A stretch of DNA of 8,561 nucleotides, from the NCBI GenBank assembly GCA_035458585.1, contig DATHZN010000084.1, positions 1-8,561 on the forward strand. Direction: 5' to 3'. This document shows, in pieces, positions 1 through 6,526 of the stretch. The stretch's first letter is position 1. Every line of letters begins with the position of its first letter. A program made the translations under genes and the position numbers. The notes beneath the pieces are model-generated. The model did no database searches. It had not been told where the DNA came from and saw only the letters and a program-made list of their open reading frames with translations. This DNA comes from Marinobacterium_E sp035458585. GTDB lineage: Bacteria > Pseudomonadota > Gammaproteobacteria > Pseudomonadales > Balneatricaceae.

Positions 1-615
1 AGATCTTGCAGCTGTTGCAGAAGATTGTATTGGAGTGCCCGCCTCTGGGGGCGCAGTGGTTGATGTCGGGGCCGCTGGCGCTGGCGAGGCAGGTGTTGGA
101 GTCGTCGAATGAGTCGTTGGAGCTTGTGTGCCTGCCTGCACAACTTGTCGGTTAGCATTTACTAAGGGCGCGGGAGTCGCAGTGTTGAGTTGAGGCTGTA
201 CCAGTGCTGTCATTTGAGTCTGAGTGAGCAGCTGCTGGGCTTGTGCTCGGCTCTCGGGCGCAATCATTGCAATGAACTGATTCGTATTTGTGCTGAGCTG
301 ACTGAGCGACTGTGATTGTGAAACCTGTGCCGGCGTCGCTGCCGGGATTGGTAATCTTAAAGCAACCTCTCCACGGGAATCACGACTCAGCAGAACGCTA
401 AGACCTTCCGCCAAAGGGCGGTTGGTCATGACATCGAGGCGGTGGTTGCCTATCTCCAAAGAGATGCGAAATAGCGTTGGTGAGACCGGGTCTTGGCGAA
501 CATTCACGACGCGTGCAGACTGCTCCACATTGGGCTGGAGGATCTGGTTAAGGTCCCTTGGTTGTACAGTCGATTCGCTGCGAGCAACACTTTGGGACTG
601 CACAGGGAGCATCAT
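1..615 (-). CDS. FliK-like flagellar hook-length control protein, N-terminal part (runs off left edge)
   Basis: The reverse strand is open for 205 codons from ATG 615-613 to the window edge, with no stop. The start is fixed by an in-frame TGA just upstream (627-625) and an AGGTGA ribosome site at 630-625, 9 bases before the ATG; a second ATG follows at 612-610. Residues 1-35 are Gln/Ser-rich. Residues about 36-90 look like a small beta-rich module (LFRISLEIGNHRLDV then LRLPIP). After about residue 95 the protein is rich in Gln, Ala, Thr and Pro, becoming an almost pure Pro/Thr/Ala linker by residues 165-205. This layout is typical of FliK-type hook-length rulers, whose conserved C-terminal switch domain would lie outside the window. 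A FliK-like gene divergent from ccmA is, as I recall, common in Pseudomonas and relatives, and a sigma-28 promoter match lies upstream. The assignment rests on composition, promoter and context, so FliK-like is safer than fliK proper, which usually lies in the main flagellar cluster. Confidence 0.62.
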   Translation of the reverse strand, partial: MMLPVQSQSVARSESTVQPRDLNQILQPNVEQSARVVNVRQDPVSPTLFRISLEIGNHRLDVMTNRPLAEGLSVLLSRDSRGEVALRLPIPAATPAQVSQSQSLSQLSTNTNQFIAMIAPESRAQAQQLLTQTQMTALVQPQLNTATPAPLVNANRQVVQAGTQAPTTHSTTPTPASPAPAAPTSTTAPPEAGTPIQSSATAARS

Positions 616-628
616 TGGTCTCAGTCAC

Positions 629-657
629 CTGACTGTTAATGGTAATAAGGTTATAAT
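629..657 (+). promoter_or_regulatory. Sigma-70-type promoter for the ccm operon
   Basis: The -35 element is CTGACT (629-634, 4 of 6 to TTGACA). A 17-base spacer leads to a perfect -10 TATAAT (652-657). The predicted start is near 664, giving a leader of about 107 bases before the ccmA GTG at 771. It is the best + strand promoter I see before ccmA. No terminator-like hairpin follows it. Confidence 0.65.
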
Positions 658-663
658 CCGCCG

Positions 664-699
664 CTAATCAGTATATCGGCTGTCTACCTAATCAGTTTA
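664..699. repeat. Imperfect 12-bp direct repeat, 24-bp period, in the promoter region
   Basis: CTAATCAGTATA at 664-675 and CTAATCAGTTTA at 688-699 match at 11 of 12 positions, with starts 24 bases apart. The left copy begins at the predicted ccm transcription start and overlaps the sigma-28 -10 element; the right copy covers the sigma-28 -35 element. It could be a pair of regulator half-sites or chance similarity in AT-rich DNA. I do not recognise the motif. Confidence 0.4.
673..699 (-). promoter_or_regulatory. Sigma-28 (FliA) flagellar promoter for the FliK-like gene
   Basis: Read on the - strand, the -35 element is TAAACTGA (699-692), followed by an 11-base spacer (691-681) and the -10 element GCCGATAT (680-673). 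The enterobacterial FliA consensus is TAAAGTTT-N11-GCCGATAA, so the -10 matches 7 of 8, the spacer is exact and the -35 matches 5 of 8, including TAAA. The predicted start is near 666, giving a leader of about 50 bases before the ATG at 615. A class III flagellar promoter here supports the FliK-like assignment. Confidence 0.68.
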
Positions 700-760
700 G
701 TTTATCTGGGGTGTACGGTCAGGCTGTTGTACTAACTGCAGGTTTTGCGTTAGGTGGCTT

Positions 761-765
761 AGGAG
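761..765 (+). promoter_or_regulatory. Shine-Dalgarno AGGAG that decides the ccmA start
   Basis: AGGAG lies 5 bases before GTG 771. This supports GTG 771 as the ccmA start rather than the in-frame GTG at 711, which has no comparable site and would add 20 hydrophobic residues not usual for CcmA. Confidence 0.75.
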
Positions 766-770
766 TTTTC

Positions 771-1418
771 GTGAGCACAGAGTTGTTAAGTGCTAAAGCT
801 CTCTTCTGCGAGCGTGATGATCGGGTTTTGTTTGAAAATCTGGATCTATCACTACAGACTGGAGAGATTTTACAGATTGAGGGTCGTAACGGCAGTGGCA
901 AAACCACCTTGTTGCGTATCCTCAGTGGTCTTAGCAGCCACTTCGAGGGAGAGCTCTTTTGGTGTGGAGAGCCACTTGGAGAGGTTAAAGAGGATTTCCT
1001 GGAAGAGATCGTCTATATCGGCCATCTGCCGGGCGTCAGTTCGCAACTCACTGCTGAAGAGAATCTCCGCTGGCAGTGTGCCTTGCAACCTTCGCTTGAT
1101 CCCAAAAAGATCACTTCTGCCATTGGTCAGGTGGGGTTGCGGGGGTTTGAGGATGTACCGGCATACCAGCTATCGGCTGGTCAGAAACGTCGTATCGCGC
1201 TGGCACGCCTCTATATGAGTAGTGCAAAACTCTGGATTTTAGATGAACCGTTCACCGCTATTGATAAAGTGGGCGTCGCAGCGAAGGAGGCTTTGATGCT
1301 AAAGCACCTTAGCCGCGGGGGTAGCGTAATTTTGACAACTCATCAGGATTTGAGTCAGCAGATGCCAGTTCGTACACTCAGTCTGGGTAGATCGCCAATG
1401 GAGATGAGCTATGAGTGA
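771..1418 (+). CDS. ccmA: CcmA, heme exporter ATP-binding subunit
   Basis: Cytoplasmic ABC ATPase of the CcmAB(C)D complex. ATP hydrolysis releases heme-loaded CcmE from CcmC/CcmD so that it can deliver heme to CcmF. With GTG 771 as start the protein is 215 residues, the usual CcmA length. Visible motifs are Walker A GRNGSGKT (38-45), the ABC signature LSAGQ (134-138) followed by KRRIALARL, Walker B LWILDEP (154-160) and the switch histidine in TTHQ (H191). LSAGQ in place of the common LSGGQ is characteristic of CcmA. It is the first gene of the operon, and its last 8 bases overlap ccmB, suggesting coupled translation. All catalytic motifs are intact. Confidence 0.97.
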   Translation: MSTELLSAKALFCERDDRVLFENLDLSLQTGEILQIEGRNGSGKTTLLRILSGLSSHFEGELFWCGEPLGEVKEDFLEEIVYIGHLPGVSSQLTAEENLRWQCALQPSLDPKKITSAIGQVGLRGFEDVPAYQLSAGQKRRIALARLYMSSAKLWILDEPFTAIDKVGVAAKEALMLKHLSRGGSVILTTHQDLSQQMPVRTLSLGRSPMEMSYE

Positions 1419-2103
1419 ACGTCACATCTCCGTCAGCCATCTATTTATCCAGACATTTAAACGCGATCTGGTGTTGGCATTTAGACGCAAATCCGAGTTG
1501 ATCAATCCGCTGATTTTTTTTCTGATTGTGGTTACTCTGTTTCCGATTGGGGTGAGCCCAGAACCTCTGTTTCTTGCTGAGCTTGCACCGGGGCTGCTTT
1601 GGGTCGCAGCGCTCCTTGCGACACTTCTATCCATGGAGTCACTGTTTAAAGCAGACTTTGAGGATGGCTCGCTGGAGCAGTTGCTGCTTAGCCCTCAGCC
1701 GCTTTTTATGGTCGTTTTAGCCAAAGTTTTGGCGCATTGGTTGATGTCTGGGCTGGCGTTAACGATCGTCGCCCCCATCTTGGCCGTTATGCTGTTTTTA
1801 CCGTTTGAGGGCATGCCCGGTCTTATGTTGAGTCTGTTGTTGGGCACGCCGACACTCTCTTTAATTGGGGCAATTGGCGCCGCCCTGACGGTCGGATTAC
1901 GTCGCGGAGGCGTACTCATCTCATTATTGGTGTTGCCACTCTACATACCGGTGCTGATCTTTGGATCCAGCGCTGTGCAGGCCGCTATTACGGGTCTGCC
2001 TCTGGGTGGCTACTTTGCTCTATTGGGCGCTCTTTTGGCGCTGGCTCTTGCCCTCGCGCCGTTGGCGACAGGTGCAGCATTACGTATTTCAGTTAGTGGA
2101 TAG
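1411..2103 (+). CDS. ccmB: CcmB, heme exporter membrane subunit
   Basis: Integral inner-membrane partner of CcmA in the ABC-type complex that recycles CcmE. The protein is 230 residues against about 220 in E. coli, with six probable membrane segments (the first two about 32-48 and 58-75; the rest between about 100 and 225). Conserved CcmB stretches are INPLIFFLIVVTLFP (31-45), DGSLEQL (85-91, the loop expected to meet CcmA), a GTPTL segment and GLRRGGVL. ATG 1411 lies inside the end of ccmA (8-base overlap) with GGAG at 1400-1403 upstream. A run of eight T at 1514-1521 encodes Phe-Phe inside the first membrane segment; the frame is intact. Confidence 0.97.
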   Translation: MSERHISVSHLFIQTFKRDLVLAFRRKSELINPLIFFLIVVTLFPIGVSPEPLFLAELAPGLLWVAALLATLLSMESLFKADFEDGSLEQLLLSPQPLFMVVLAKVLAHWLMSGLALTIVAPILAVMLFLPFEGMPGLMLSLLLGTPTLSLIGAIGAALTVGLRRGGVLISLLVLPLYIPVLIFGSSAVQAAITGLPLGGYFALLGALLALALALAPLATGAALRISVSG

Positions 2104-2108
2104 ACGAT

Positions 2109-2864
2109 ATGGCAACGAAGTGGTTACCACGTTGGTTTTTTCAGTTAGCTTCACCGCGCTGGTGTTATCAATTTACCGGCAAACTGATTCCATGGTTTGC
2201 AGTGATCTCAATCACTCTGATGGTTATCGGGACTATCTGGGGGCTGGCCTTTGCTCCGGCTGATTATCAGCAAGGAAATAGTTTCCGTATTATCTATCTG
2301 CATGTTCCTTCAGCTATTTTGGCGCAGTCTTTTTATATGTTGATGGCGCTAGCGGGAGCCATAGGCTTGATTTGGAAAATGAAAGTCGCCGATATGGTGG
2401 CTAAATCGGTCGCCCCTATTGGCGCCGCGCTCGCCGTGTTGGCGCTGCTGACCGGTGCCATTTGGGGTAAACCTACCTGGGGCTCCTGGTGGGTGTGGGA
2501 TGCACGACTCACCTCCATGCTGGTCTTGCTGTTTCTCTATTTGGGAGTTATCGCATTGAACTCAGCCATTGAGAGTGAAACCACAGCTGCACAAGCTACT
2601 GCAGTGCTCGCGCTGGTTGGTTTAGTCAACATTCCGATCATTAAATACTCTGTCGAGTGGTGGAATACACTGCATCAGCCGGCTACGTTCAAGCTGACAG
2701 AAAAACCGGCGATGCCGGCTGAAATGTGGCTTCCGCTGCTGGTGATGTTGATAGGTTTTTACACAATTTTTGGTTTAGCACTGATGCTTCGTTTGCGTAA
2801 CGAAATTCTGGTACGCGAGCGCAGAGCATCCTGGGTTAAAGAGCTATTAACCGTTAAGGCATAA
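2109..2864 (+). CDS. ccmC: CcmC, heme-handling protein with WWD motif
   Basis: Inner-membrane protein that binds heme at its periplasmic face and passes it to CcmE, forming the covalent heme-CcmE adduct. The protein is 251 residues, with six expected membrane helices. The heme-handling motif WGSWWVWD is at residues 124-131. The two axial heme ligands expected in this family are H65 (in YLHVPSA) and H189 (in TLHQPAT), close to H60 and H184 of E. coli. Long stretches such as AFAPADYQQG and PIIKYSVEWW closely resemble Pseudomonas CcmC as I remember it. It starts 5 bases after the ccmB stop with only a weak ribosome site, so translation probably depends on coupling to ccmB. A 52-base gap to ccmD follows. 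Confidence 0.97.
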   Translation: MATKWLPRWFFQLASPRWCYQFTGKLIPWFAVISITLMVIGTIWGLAFAPADYQQGNSFRIIYLHVPSAILAQSFYMLMALAGAIGLIWKMKVADMVAKSVAPIGAALAVLALLTGAIWGKPTWGSWWVWDARLTSMLVLLFLYLGVIALNSAIESETTAAQATAVLALVGLVNIPIIKYSVEWWNTLHQPATFKLTEKPAMPAEMWLPLLVMLIGFYTIFGLALMLRLRNEILVRERRASWVKELLTVKA

Positions 2865-2916
2865 GTCAGCTTACTCGCATAGGGTGGGCCGCATTTAGAG
2901 ATAGATTGGAGTGAAG

Positions 2917-3096
2917 ATGGCGTTTGAATCCTTTGCCGATTTCCTAGAGATGGGTGGCCACGGACTCTATGTCTGGCTCTGTTACGGATTAGGACTGTTA
3001 ACTATTGTCCTAAGCCTGTTGTTGCCCTTGCAGCAAGGGAAGTCGATCAAGCGCGACCTGGTCCGTCGTCTGCGTCGTGAGGAGAGATCTGCGTGA
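2917..3096 (+). CDS. ccmD: CcmD, small membrane protein of the heme-export complex
   Basis: Small single-pass protein (59 residues) that holds CcmE to the CcmABC complex and is needed for release of holo-CcmE. The N-terminal sequence FESFADFLEMGGHG and the following YVW at residues 18-20 are the family signature. One membrane helix spans about 17-36, followed by a basic cytoplasmic tail rich in Arg/Lys. I chose ATG 2917 over GTG 2911 because GGAG (2908-2911) sits 5 bases before the ATG and overlaps the GTG. The stop overlaps the ccmE start by 4 bases (GTGA). Confidence 0.93.
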   Translation: MAFESFADFLEMGGHGLYVWLCYGLGLLTIVLSLLLPLQQGKSIKRDLVRRLRREERSA

Positions 3097-3554
3097 ATCC
3101 AAAGCGTAAAAAGCGTCTGTTAATTGTATTGTTTATCCTAAGTGGCGCAGGTGTTGCGGTCGGTCTCACGCTCTACGCGCTGAGTCAAAATATCAATCTG
3201 TTCTTCTCACCGACGCAAATTGCACAAGGGGAAGCGCCAGTCGGGACTCGCATCCGCGCTGGCGGTATGGTGGTTGAAGGTAGCGTAAATCGCGACAATA
3301 AGAGTTTGCGAGTGGAGTTTGAAGTGACGGACTTCCAGAACTCTATACCGATCGTCTACTCAGGTATATTGCCTGACCTCTTTCGTGAGGGGCAGGGAAT
3401 AGTTGCACAAGGCGAATTGGATGCTTCCGGTAAACTACAAGCCGTCGAAGTGCTGGCTAAGCATGATGAGAACTATATGCCGCCTGAAGTGGCAGAAGCA
3501 CTCGAGAAAGCGGGTAAAATGCCAAAACCATCCGGACAGGAGTTTAATAAGTGA
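3093..3554 (+). CDS. ccmE: CcmE, periplasmic heme chaperone
   Basis: Membrane-anchored periplasmic chaperone that carries heme covalently from CcmC to CcmF. The protein is 153 residues: a basic N-terminus, one membrane anchor (about 9-30), then an OB-fold beta barrel and a flexible proline-containing tail. The motif AKHDENYMPPEV gives H124, the covalent heme-binding histidine of the HDENY class, and Y128, the axial ligand. GTG 3093 overlaps the ccmD stop by 4 bases and has GGAGAG (3081-3086) upstream. The gene ends in a 4-base overlap with ccmF. This is the standard histidine form, not the CXXXY variant of archaeal-type CcmE. Confidence 0.97.
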   Translation: MNPKRKKRLLIVLFILSGAGVAVGLTLYALSQNINLFFSPTQIAQGEAPVGTRIRAGGMVVEGSVNRDNKSLRVEFEVTDFQNSIPIVYSGILPDLFREGQGIVAQGELDASGKLQAVEVLAKHDENYMPPEVAEALEKAGKMPKPSGQEFNK

Positions 3555-5524
3555 TCCCAGAACTCGGCACCTATGCGTTAGTCCTGGCGCTCTGTTTAAG
3601 TGTGTTGCTATCAACCATTCCAATGGTCGGAGCGCAACGTGGTAATTTACTCTGGATCAGCTTTGCTCGCCCCCTCAGTATTGGCGTGTTCTTTTTTACC
3701 GCTATCAGCTTTGTCGCGCTGACCTATGCATTTTTGGCGAACGACTTTAGTGTGAGTTATGTAGCGAATAACTCCAATACCGCACTCCCCTGGTACTACC
3801 GCATGAGCGCTGTCTGGGGCGGGCATGAGGGGTCACTGCTGCTTTGGGTGCTAACGCTTGCAGGTTGGACGCTTGCAGTCGCGCTCAAAAGCCGGGACTT
3901 GCCCGCGGATATCCTGGGGCGAGTGCTGGGGGTTATGGGGATTATAACCACCGGCTTCCTGTTATTTGTCCTGTTTACCTCCAGCCCCTTTGAGCGTCTT
4001 CTACCACGTTCTCCTGCGGAGGGAGCTGACCTCAATCCGCTGTTGCAGGACTTTGGATTGATTGTCCACCCACCCATGCTCTACATGGGATATGTGGGCT
4101 TCTCAGTGGCCTTCGCCTTTGCTATCGCTGCGTTACTGAGTGGGCGACTGGATGCTGCTTGGGCACGCTGGTCGCGGCCGTGGACAAATGTTGCCTGGGC
4201 ATTTCTGACTCTGGGAATCACATTGGGTAGTTGGTGGGCTTACTATGAGCTTGGCTGGGGCGGCTGGTGGTTCTGGGACCCAGTAGAAAATGCATCGTTG
4301 ATGCCTTGGTTAATCGGTACGGCTCTGGTTCACAGTCTTGCTGTAACTGAAAAGCGCGGTGTATTCAAAAGTTGGACAGTATTACTGGCTATCTTTGCCT
4401 TCTCATTGAGTTTGCTTGGGACGTTTCTGGTTCGCTCTGGGGTTCTTACGTCGGTTCATGCCTTCGCTGCAGACCCAGAGCGTGGCTTCTTTATTCTGAT
4501 GCTATTGTTGATCACAATAGGCGGCTCGCTGTTTCTTTACGCGCTTCGTGCATCTGAGGTGAAAAGTGAATCGAGCTTTTCGCTGGTCTCGCGCGAAACA
4601 ATGCTACTGGTCAACAACGTTCTATTGACCGTGATCTGCTTCACTGTGCTCCTCGGTACGCTCTATCCGTTACTCGTTGACGCCTTGGGCATGGGTAAAA
4701 TCTCGGTTGGCCCTCCCTACTTTAATGCACTGTCTGTCCCTGTCGGCGCATTGTTGATGCTGTTCCTCGGTGTAGGTGCCGTGACACGCTGGCGCCGCCA
4801 GGATGGTACGGCGCTGTTGAAACAGCTTGTGGTGCCATTCGTTATTGCGATCGTTCTCGGTGTACTCTCACTTATGCTGCGAGAGGGCGAGTCAACGTTG
4901 TGGACTTATGTTGGCGTCATCCTCGCGTTCTGGTTGCTGGTGATGGCGATTTCCGATATCTCGGATCGTGTTCGTCGTCGTAGTACACCCGTGCTGGCAA
5001 ATTTAAAACGACTGCCACGCAGTTATTACGGGATGCAGATGGCGCATCTGGGGGTAGCTGTCCTAGCGGTTGGTATCGCTATGGTGTCAGCTTTTAATGA
5101 GCAACGAGACCTGCGTATGGCCCCCGGAGATACGCAGCAGGTGGGTGACTATACCTTTGTATTCGAAGGCGCCCGGCACTTTGATGGTCCAAACTACTCG
5201 TCTGATATTGCAACCTTGAGGGTGTTTTATAAAGGCGAACCCTATGATGTGATGCAGCCAGAAAAGCGGCTCTACACCGCACGCGGTACCGTCATGACTG
5301 AGGTTGCTTTGGATCCGGGGCTGTTCCGCGATCTGTATGTTGCCCTCGGAGAGCCACTTGAGAATGGCGCCTGGGCTATCCGTCTGCAGTTCAAACCGTA
5401 TGTTCGGTGGTTGTGGTTGGGTGGATTGTTAATGACCTTCGGTGGCATTCTGGCCGCGACAGATCCTCGATACCGTAAGCAGTCGCGTCGTGAACAGAGC
5501 AAGCTGGAGACAGCGAATGCGTAA
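3551..5524 (+). CDS. ccmF: CcmF, cytochrome c heme lyase core subunit
   Basis: Large inner-membrane protein (657 residues) that takes heme from holo-CcmE and, with CcmH and CcmI, attaches it to CXXCH of apocytochrome c. The WWD motif WGGWWFWD is at 236-243. The four conserved histidines are visible: H173 (VHPPMLY) and H261 (ALVHSLA) flanking the WWD domain, and H303 (TSVHAFA) and H499 (MAHLGVA), which match the ligands of the internal heme b in E. coli CcmF (H173, H261, H303, H491). Many hydrophobic segments fit a protein with a dozen or more helices, and a periplasmic domain lies near residues 510-610. GTG 3551 has AGGAG (3538-3542) 8 bases upstream and overlaps ccmE by 4 bases; the 3' end overlaps ccmG by 8. 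Context and motifs favour CcmF over the nitrite-reductase paralogue NrfE. Confidence 0.97.
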   Translation: MIPELGTYALVLALCLSVLLSTIPMVGAQRGNLLWISFARPLSIGVFFFTAISFVALTYAFLANDFSVSYVANNSNTALPWYYRMSAVWGGHEGSLLLWVLTLAGWTLAVALKSRDLPADILGRVLGVMGIITTGFLLFVLFTSSPFERLLPRSPAEGADLNPLLQDFGLIVHPPMLYMGYVGFSVAFAFAIAALLSGRLDAAWARWSRPWTNVAWAFLTLGITLGSWWAYYELGWGGWWFWDPVENASLMPWLIGTALVHSLAVTEKRGVFKSWTVLLAIFAFSLSLLGTFLVRSGVLTSVHAFAADPERGFFILMLLLITIGGSLFLYALRASEVKSESSFSLVSRETMLLVNNVLLTVICFTVLLGTLYPLLVDALGMGKISVGPPYFNALSVPVGALLMLFLGVGAVTRWRRQDGTALLKQLVVPFVIAIVLGVLSLMLREGESTLWTYVGVILAFWLLVMAISDISDRVRRRSTPVLANLKRLPRSYYGMQMAHLGVAVLAVGIAMVSAFNEQRDLRMAPGDTQQVGDYTFVFEGARHFDGPNYSSDIATLRVFYKGEPYDVMQPEKRLYTARGTVMTEVALDPGLFRDLYVALGEPLENGAWAIRLQFKPYVRWLWLGGLLMTFGGILAATDPRYRKQSRREQSKLETANA

Positions 5525-6050
5525 ACTTTTGCTGTTTATCCCACTTGCGCTGTTCCTGGGTATGGGGTTCTTTTTATGGAAGGGCCTCTACCTAGATCCG
5601 CGTGAGATTCCTTCGGCGTTGGTCGATAGACCTATGCCAGCTTTTGAGTTGCCATCACTGACGGAGCCGGAACGAAACCTAACGGTTGCCGATCTGACAG
5701 GGGAGGTCGCGCTTGTTAATGTTTGGGCAACCTGGTGCCCAACCTGCAAGGAAGAGCACTCTTTTCTCAATCAGTTGGCGCAACAGGGTGTCACTATTTA
5801 TGGAATTAATTACAAGGACGAACCTGTAAAAGCGACGGCATGGCTTCAGCGCTATCTGAACCCCTACCGCGAGGTGATCCTAGATCAGGAGGGGCGCCTT
5901 GGGTTGGATATGGGTGTTTACGGTGCTCCTGAGACTTATGTTATTGACGCTGAGGGTACCATTCGCTATCGCCATGTTGGCGCGGTTGATGCCAATGTCT
6001 GGAAGCAGTTACAGGCGGTAATTGAACAGGTCGAGGGAGCTGGGGCCTGA
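5517..6050 (+). CDS. ccmG: CcmG (DsbE), membrane-anchored periplasmic thioredoxin
   Basis: Thioredoxin-fold reductase that, with electrons from DsbD/CcdA-type donors, keeps the apocytochrome c heme-binding cysteines (or CcmH) reduced. The protein is 177 residues: an N-terminal uncleaved anchor (about 4-21), then a thioredoxin domain with active site WCPTC (C74, C77) and the cis-proline P138 in YGAPETY. The acidic stretch after residue 78 and GINYKDEP are typical of CcmG rather than general thioredoxins. ATG 5517 was chosen because GGAG (5506-5509) lies 7 bases upstream and the anchor begins at once; the frame is open back to 5442, but that part is coding in ccmF. It overlaps ccmF by 8 bases and ccmH by 1. 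Confidence 0.96.
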   Translation: MRKLLLFIPLALFLGMGFFLWKGLYLDPREIPSALVDRPMPAFELPSLTEPERNLTVADLTGEVALVNVWATWCPTCKEEHSFLNQLAQQGVTIYGINYKDEPVKATAWLQRYLNPYREVILDQEGRLGLDMGVYGAPETYVIDAEGTIRYRHVGAVDANVWKQLQAVIEQVEGAGA

Positions 6051-6526
6051 TGCAGAGATATCTTTTTTTGTTGATGTTATGGGCGCCGCTCAGCTTGGCT
6101 GCCATTGACGCCTACGAATTCAGGACACCGGTGGATGAGATACGCTTTCAAGAGCTAACGGCTGAATTGCGGTGCCCAAAGTGCCAGAATCAAAACATTG
6201 CGGATTCGGACGCGCCTATCGCAAAAGATCTGCGTCGTGAGGTGTATCGCTTAATCAATGCGGGTGCTGCTGACTCTGAAATAGTTGATTTTATGGTGAC
6301 ACGTTACGGCGAATTTGTTCTCTATCGCCCAGTGGTGAACTCGCATACCTGGTTTCTTTGGTACGGCCCTTATCTGGTCTTAGGGGTTGGGGCGCTGGTG
6401 ATTCTTATGATTGTCTACCTGCGCAAAGCAAATCGTCGGGCAAGACCAGATGCCAAGAAGACTGAATTGACTGCCGAGGAGCGTGCGCGTTTGGATGCGT
6501 TGCTCGAAAAGGATAACAAAGGATGA
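6050..6526 (+). CDS. ccmH: CcmH, thiol-disulfide component of the heme lyase complex
   Basis: Periplasm-facing membrane protein that reduces or forms a mixed disulfide with apocytochrome c before heme ligation. The protein is 158 residues and corresponds to the N-terminal half of E. coli CcmH, also called CcmL or Ccl2. It has a signal peptide (1 to about 18, ending SLAA), the conserved motif LRCPKCQNQNI (C42, C45) in the three-helix domain, a single membrane helix (about 103-123) and a charged cytoplasmic tail. The start codon shares one base with the ccmG stop (TGATG), a classic reinitiation arrangement. The stop overlaps ccmI by 4 bases. Confidence 0.96.
   Translation: MQRYLFLLMLWAPLSLAAIDAYEFRTPVDEIRFQELTAELRCPKCQNQNIADSDAPIAKDLRREVYRLINAGAADSEIVDFMVTRYGEFVLYRPVVNSHTWFLWYGPYLVLGVGALVILMIVYLRKANRRARPDAKKTELTAEERARLDALLEKDNKG

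Noticed and set aside
422..667. 81-codon open frame on the + strand in the left region
   Set aside because: It is antisense to the 205-codon FliK-like frame, which has a ribosome site and a matching promoter; the translated sequence resembles nothing I know.
711..770. 20-residue N-terminal extension of CcmA from GTG 711
   Set aside because: AGGAG sits directly before GTG 771 and the shorter form has the normal CcmA length; the extension has no clear ribosome site.
1514..1521. Run of eight T in ccmB (and seven T at 6063-6069 in ccmH) as phase-variable tracts
   Set aside because: Both encode Phe/Leu in membrane or signal segments, the frames are intact, and the runs are too short to claim phase variation.
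5442..5516. 25-residue N-terminal extension of CcmG
   Set aside because: This stretch is the conserved end of ccmF in another frame, and ATG 5517 has its own ribosome site directly before the membrane anchor.
3551..5524. NrfE (nitrite reductase heme lyase) instead of CcmF
   Set aside because: The gene sits between ccmE and ccmG in a full ccm operon and has the CcmF histidine set and N-terminus.
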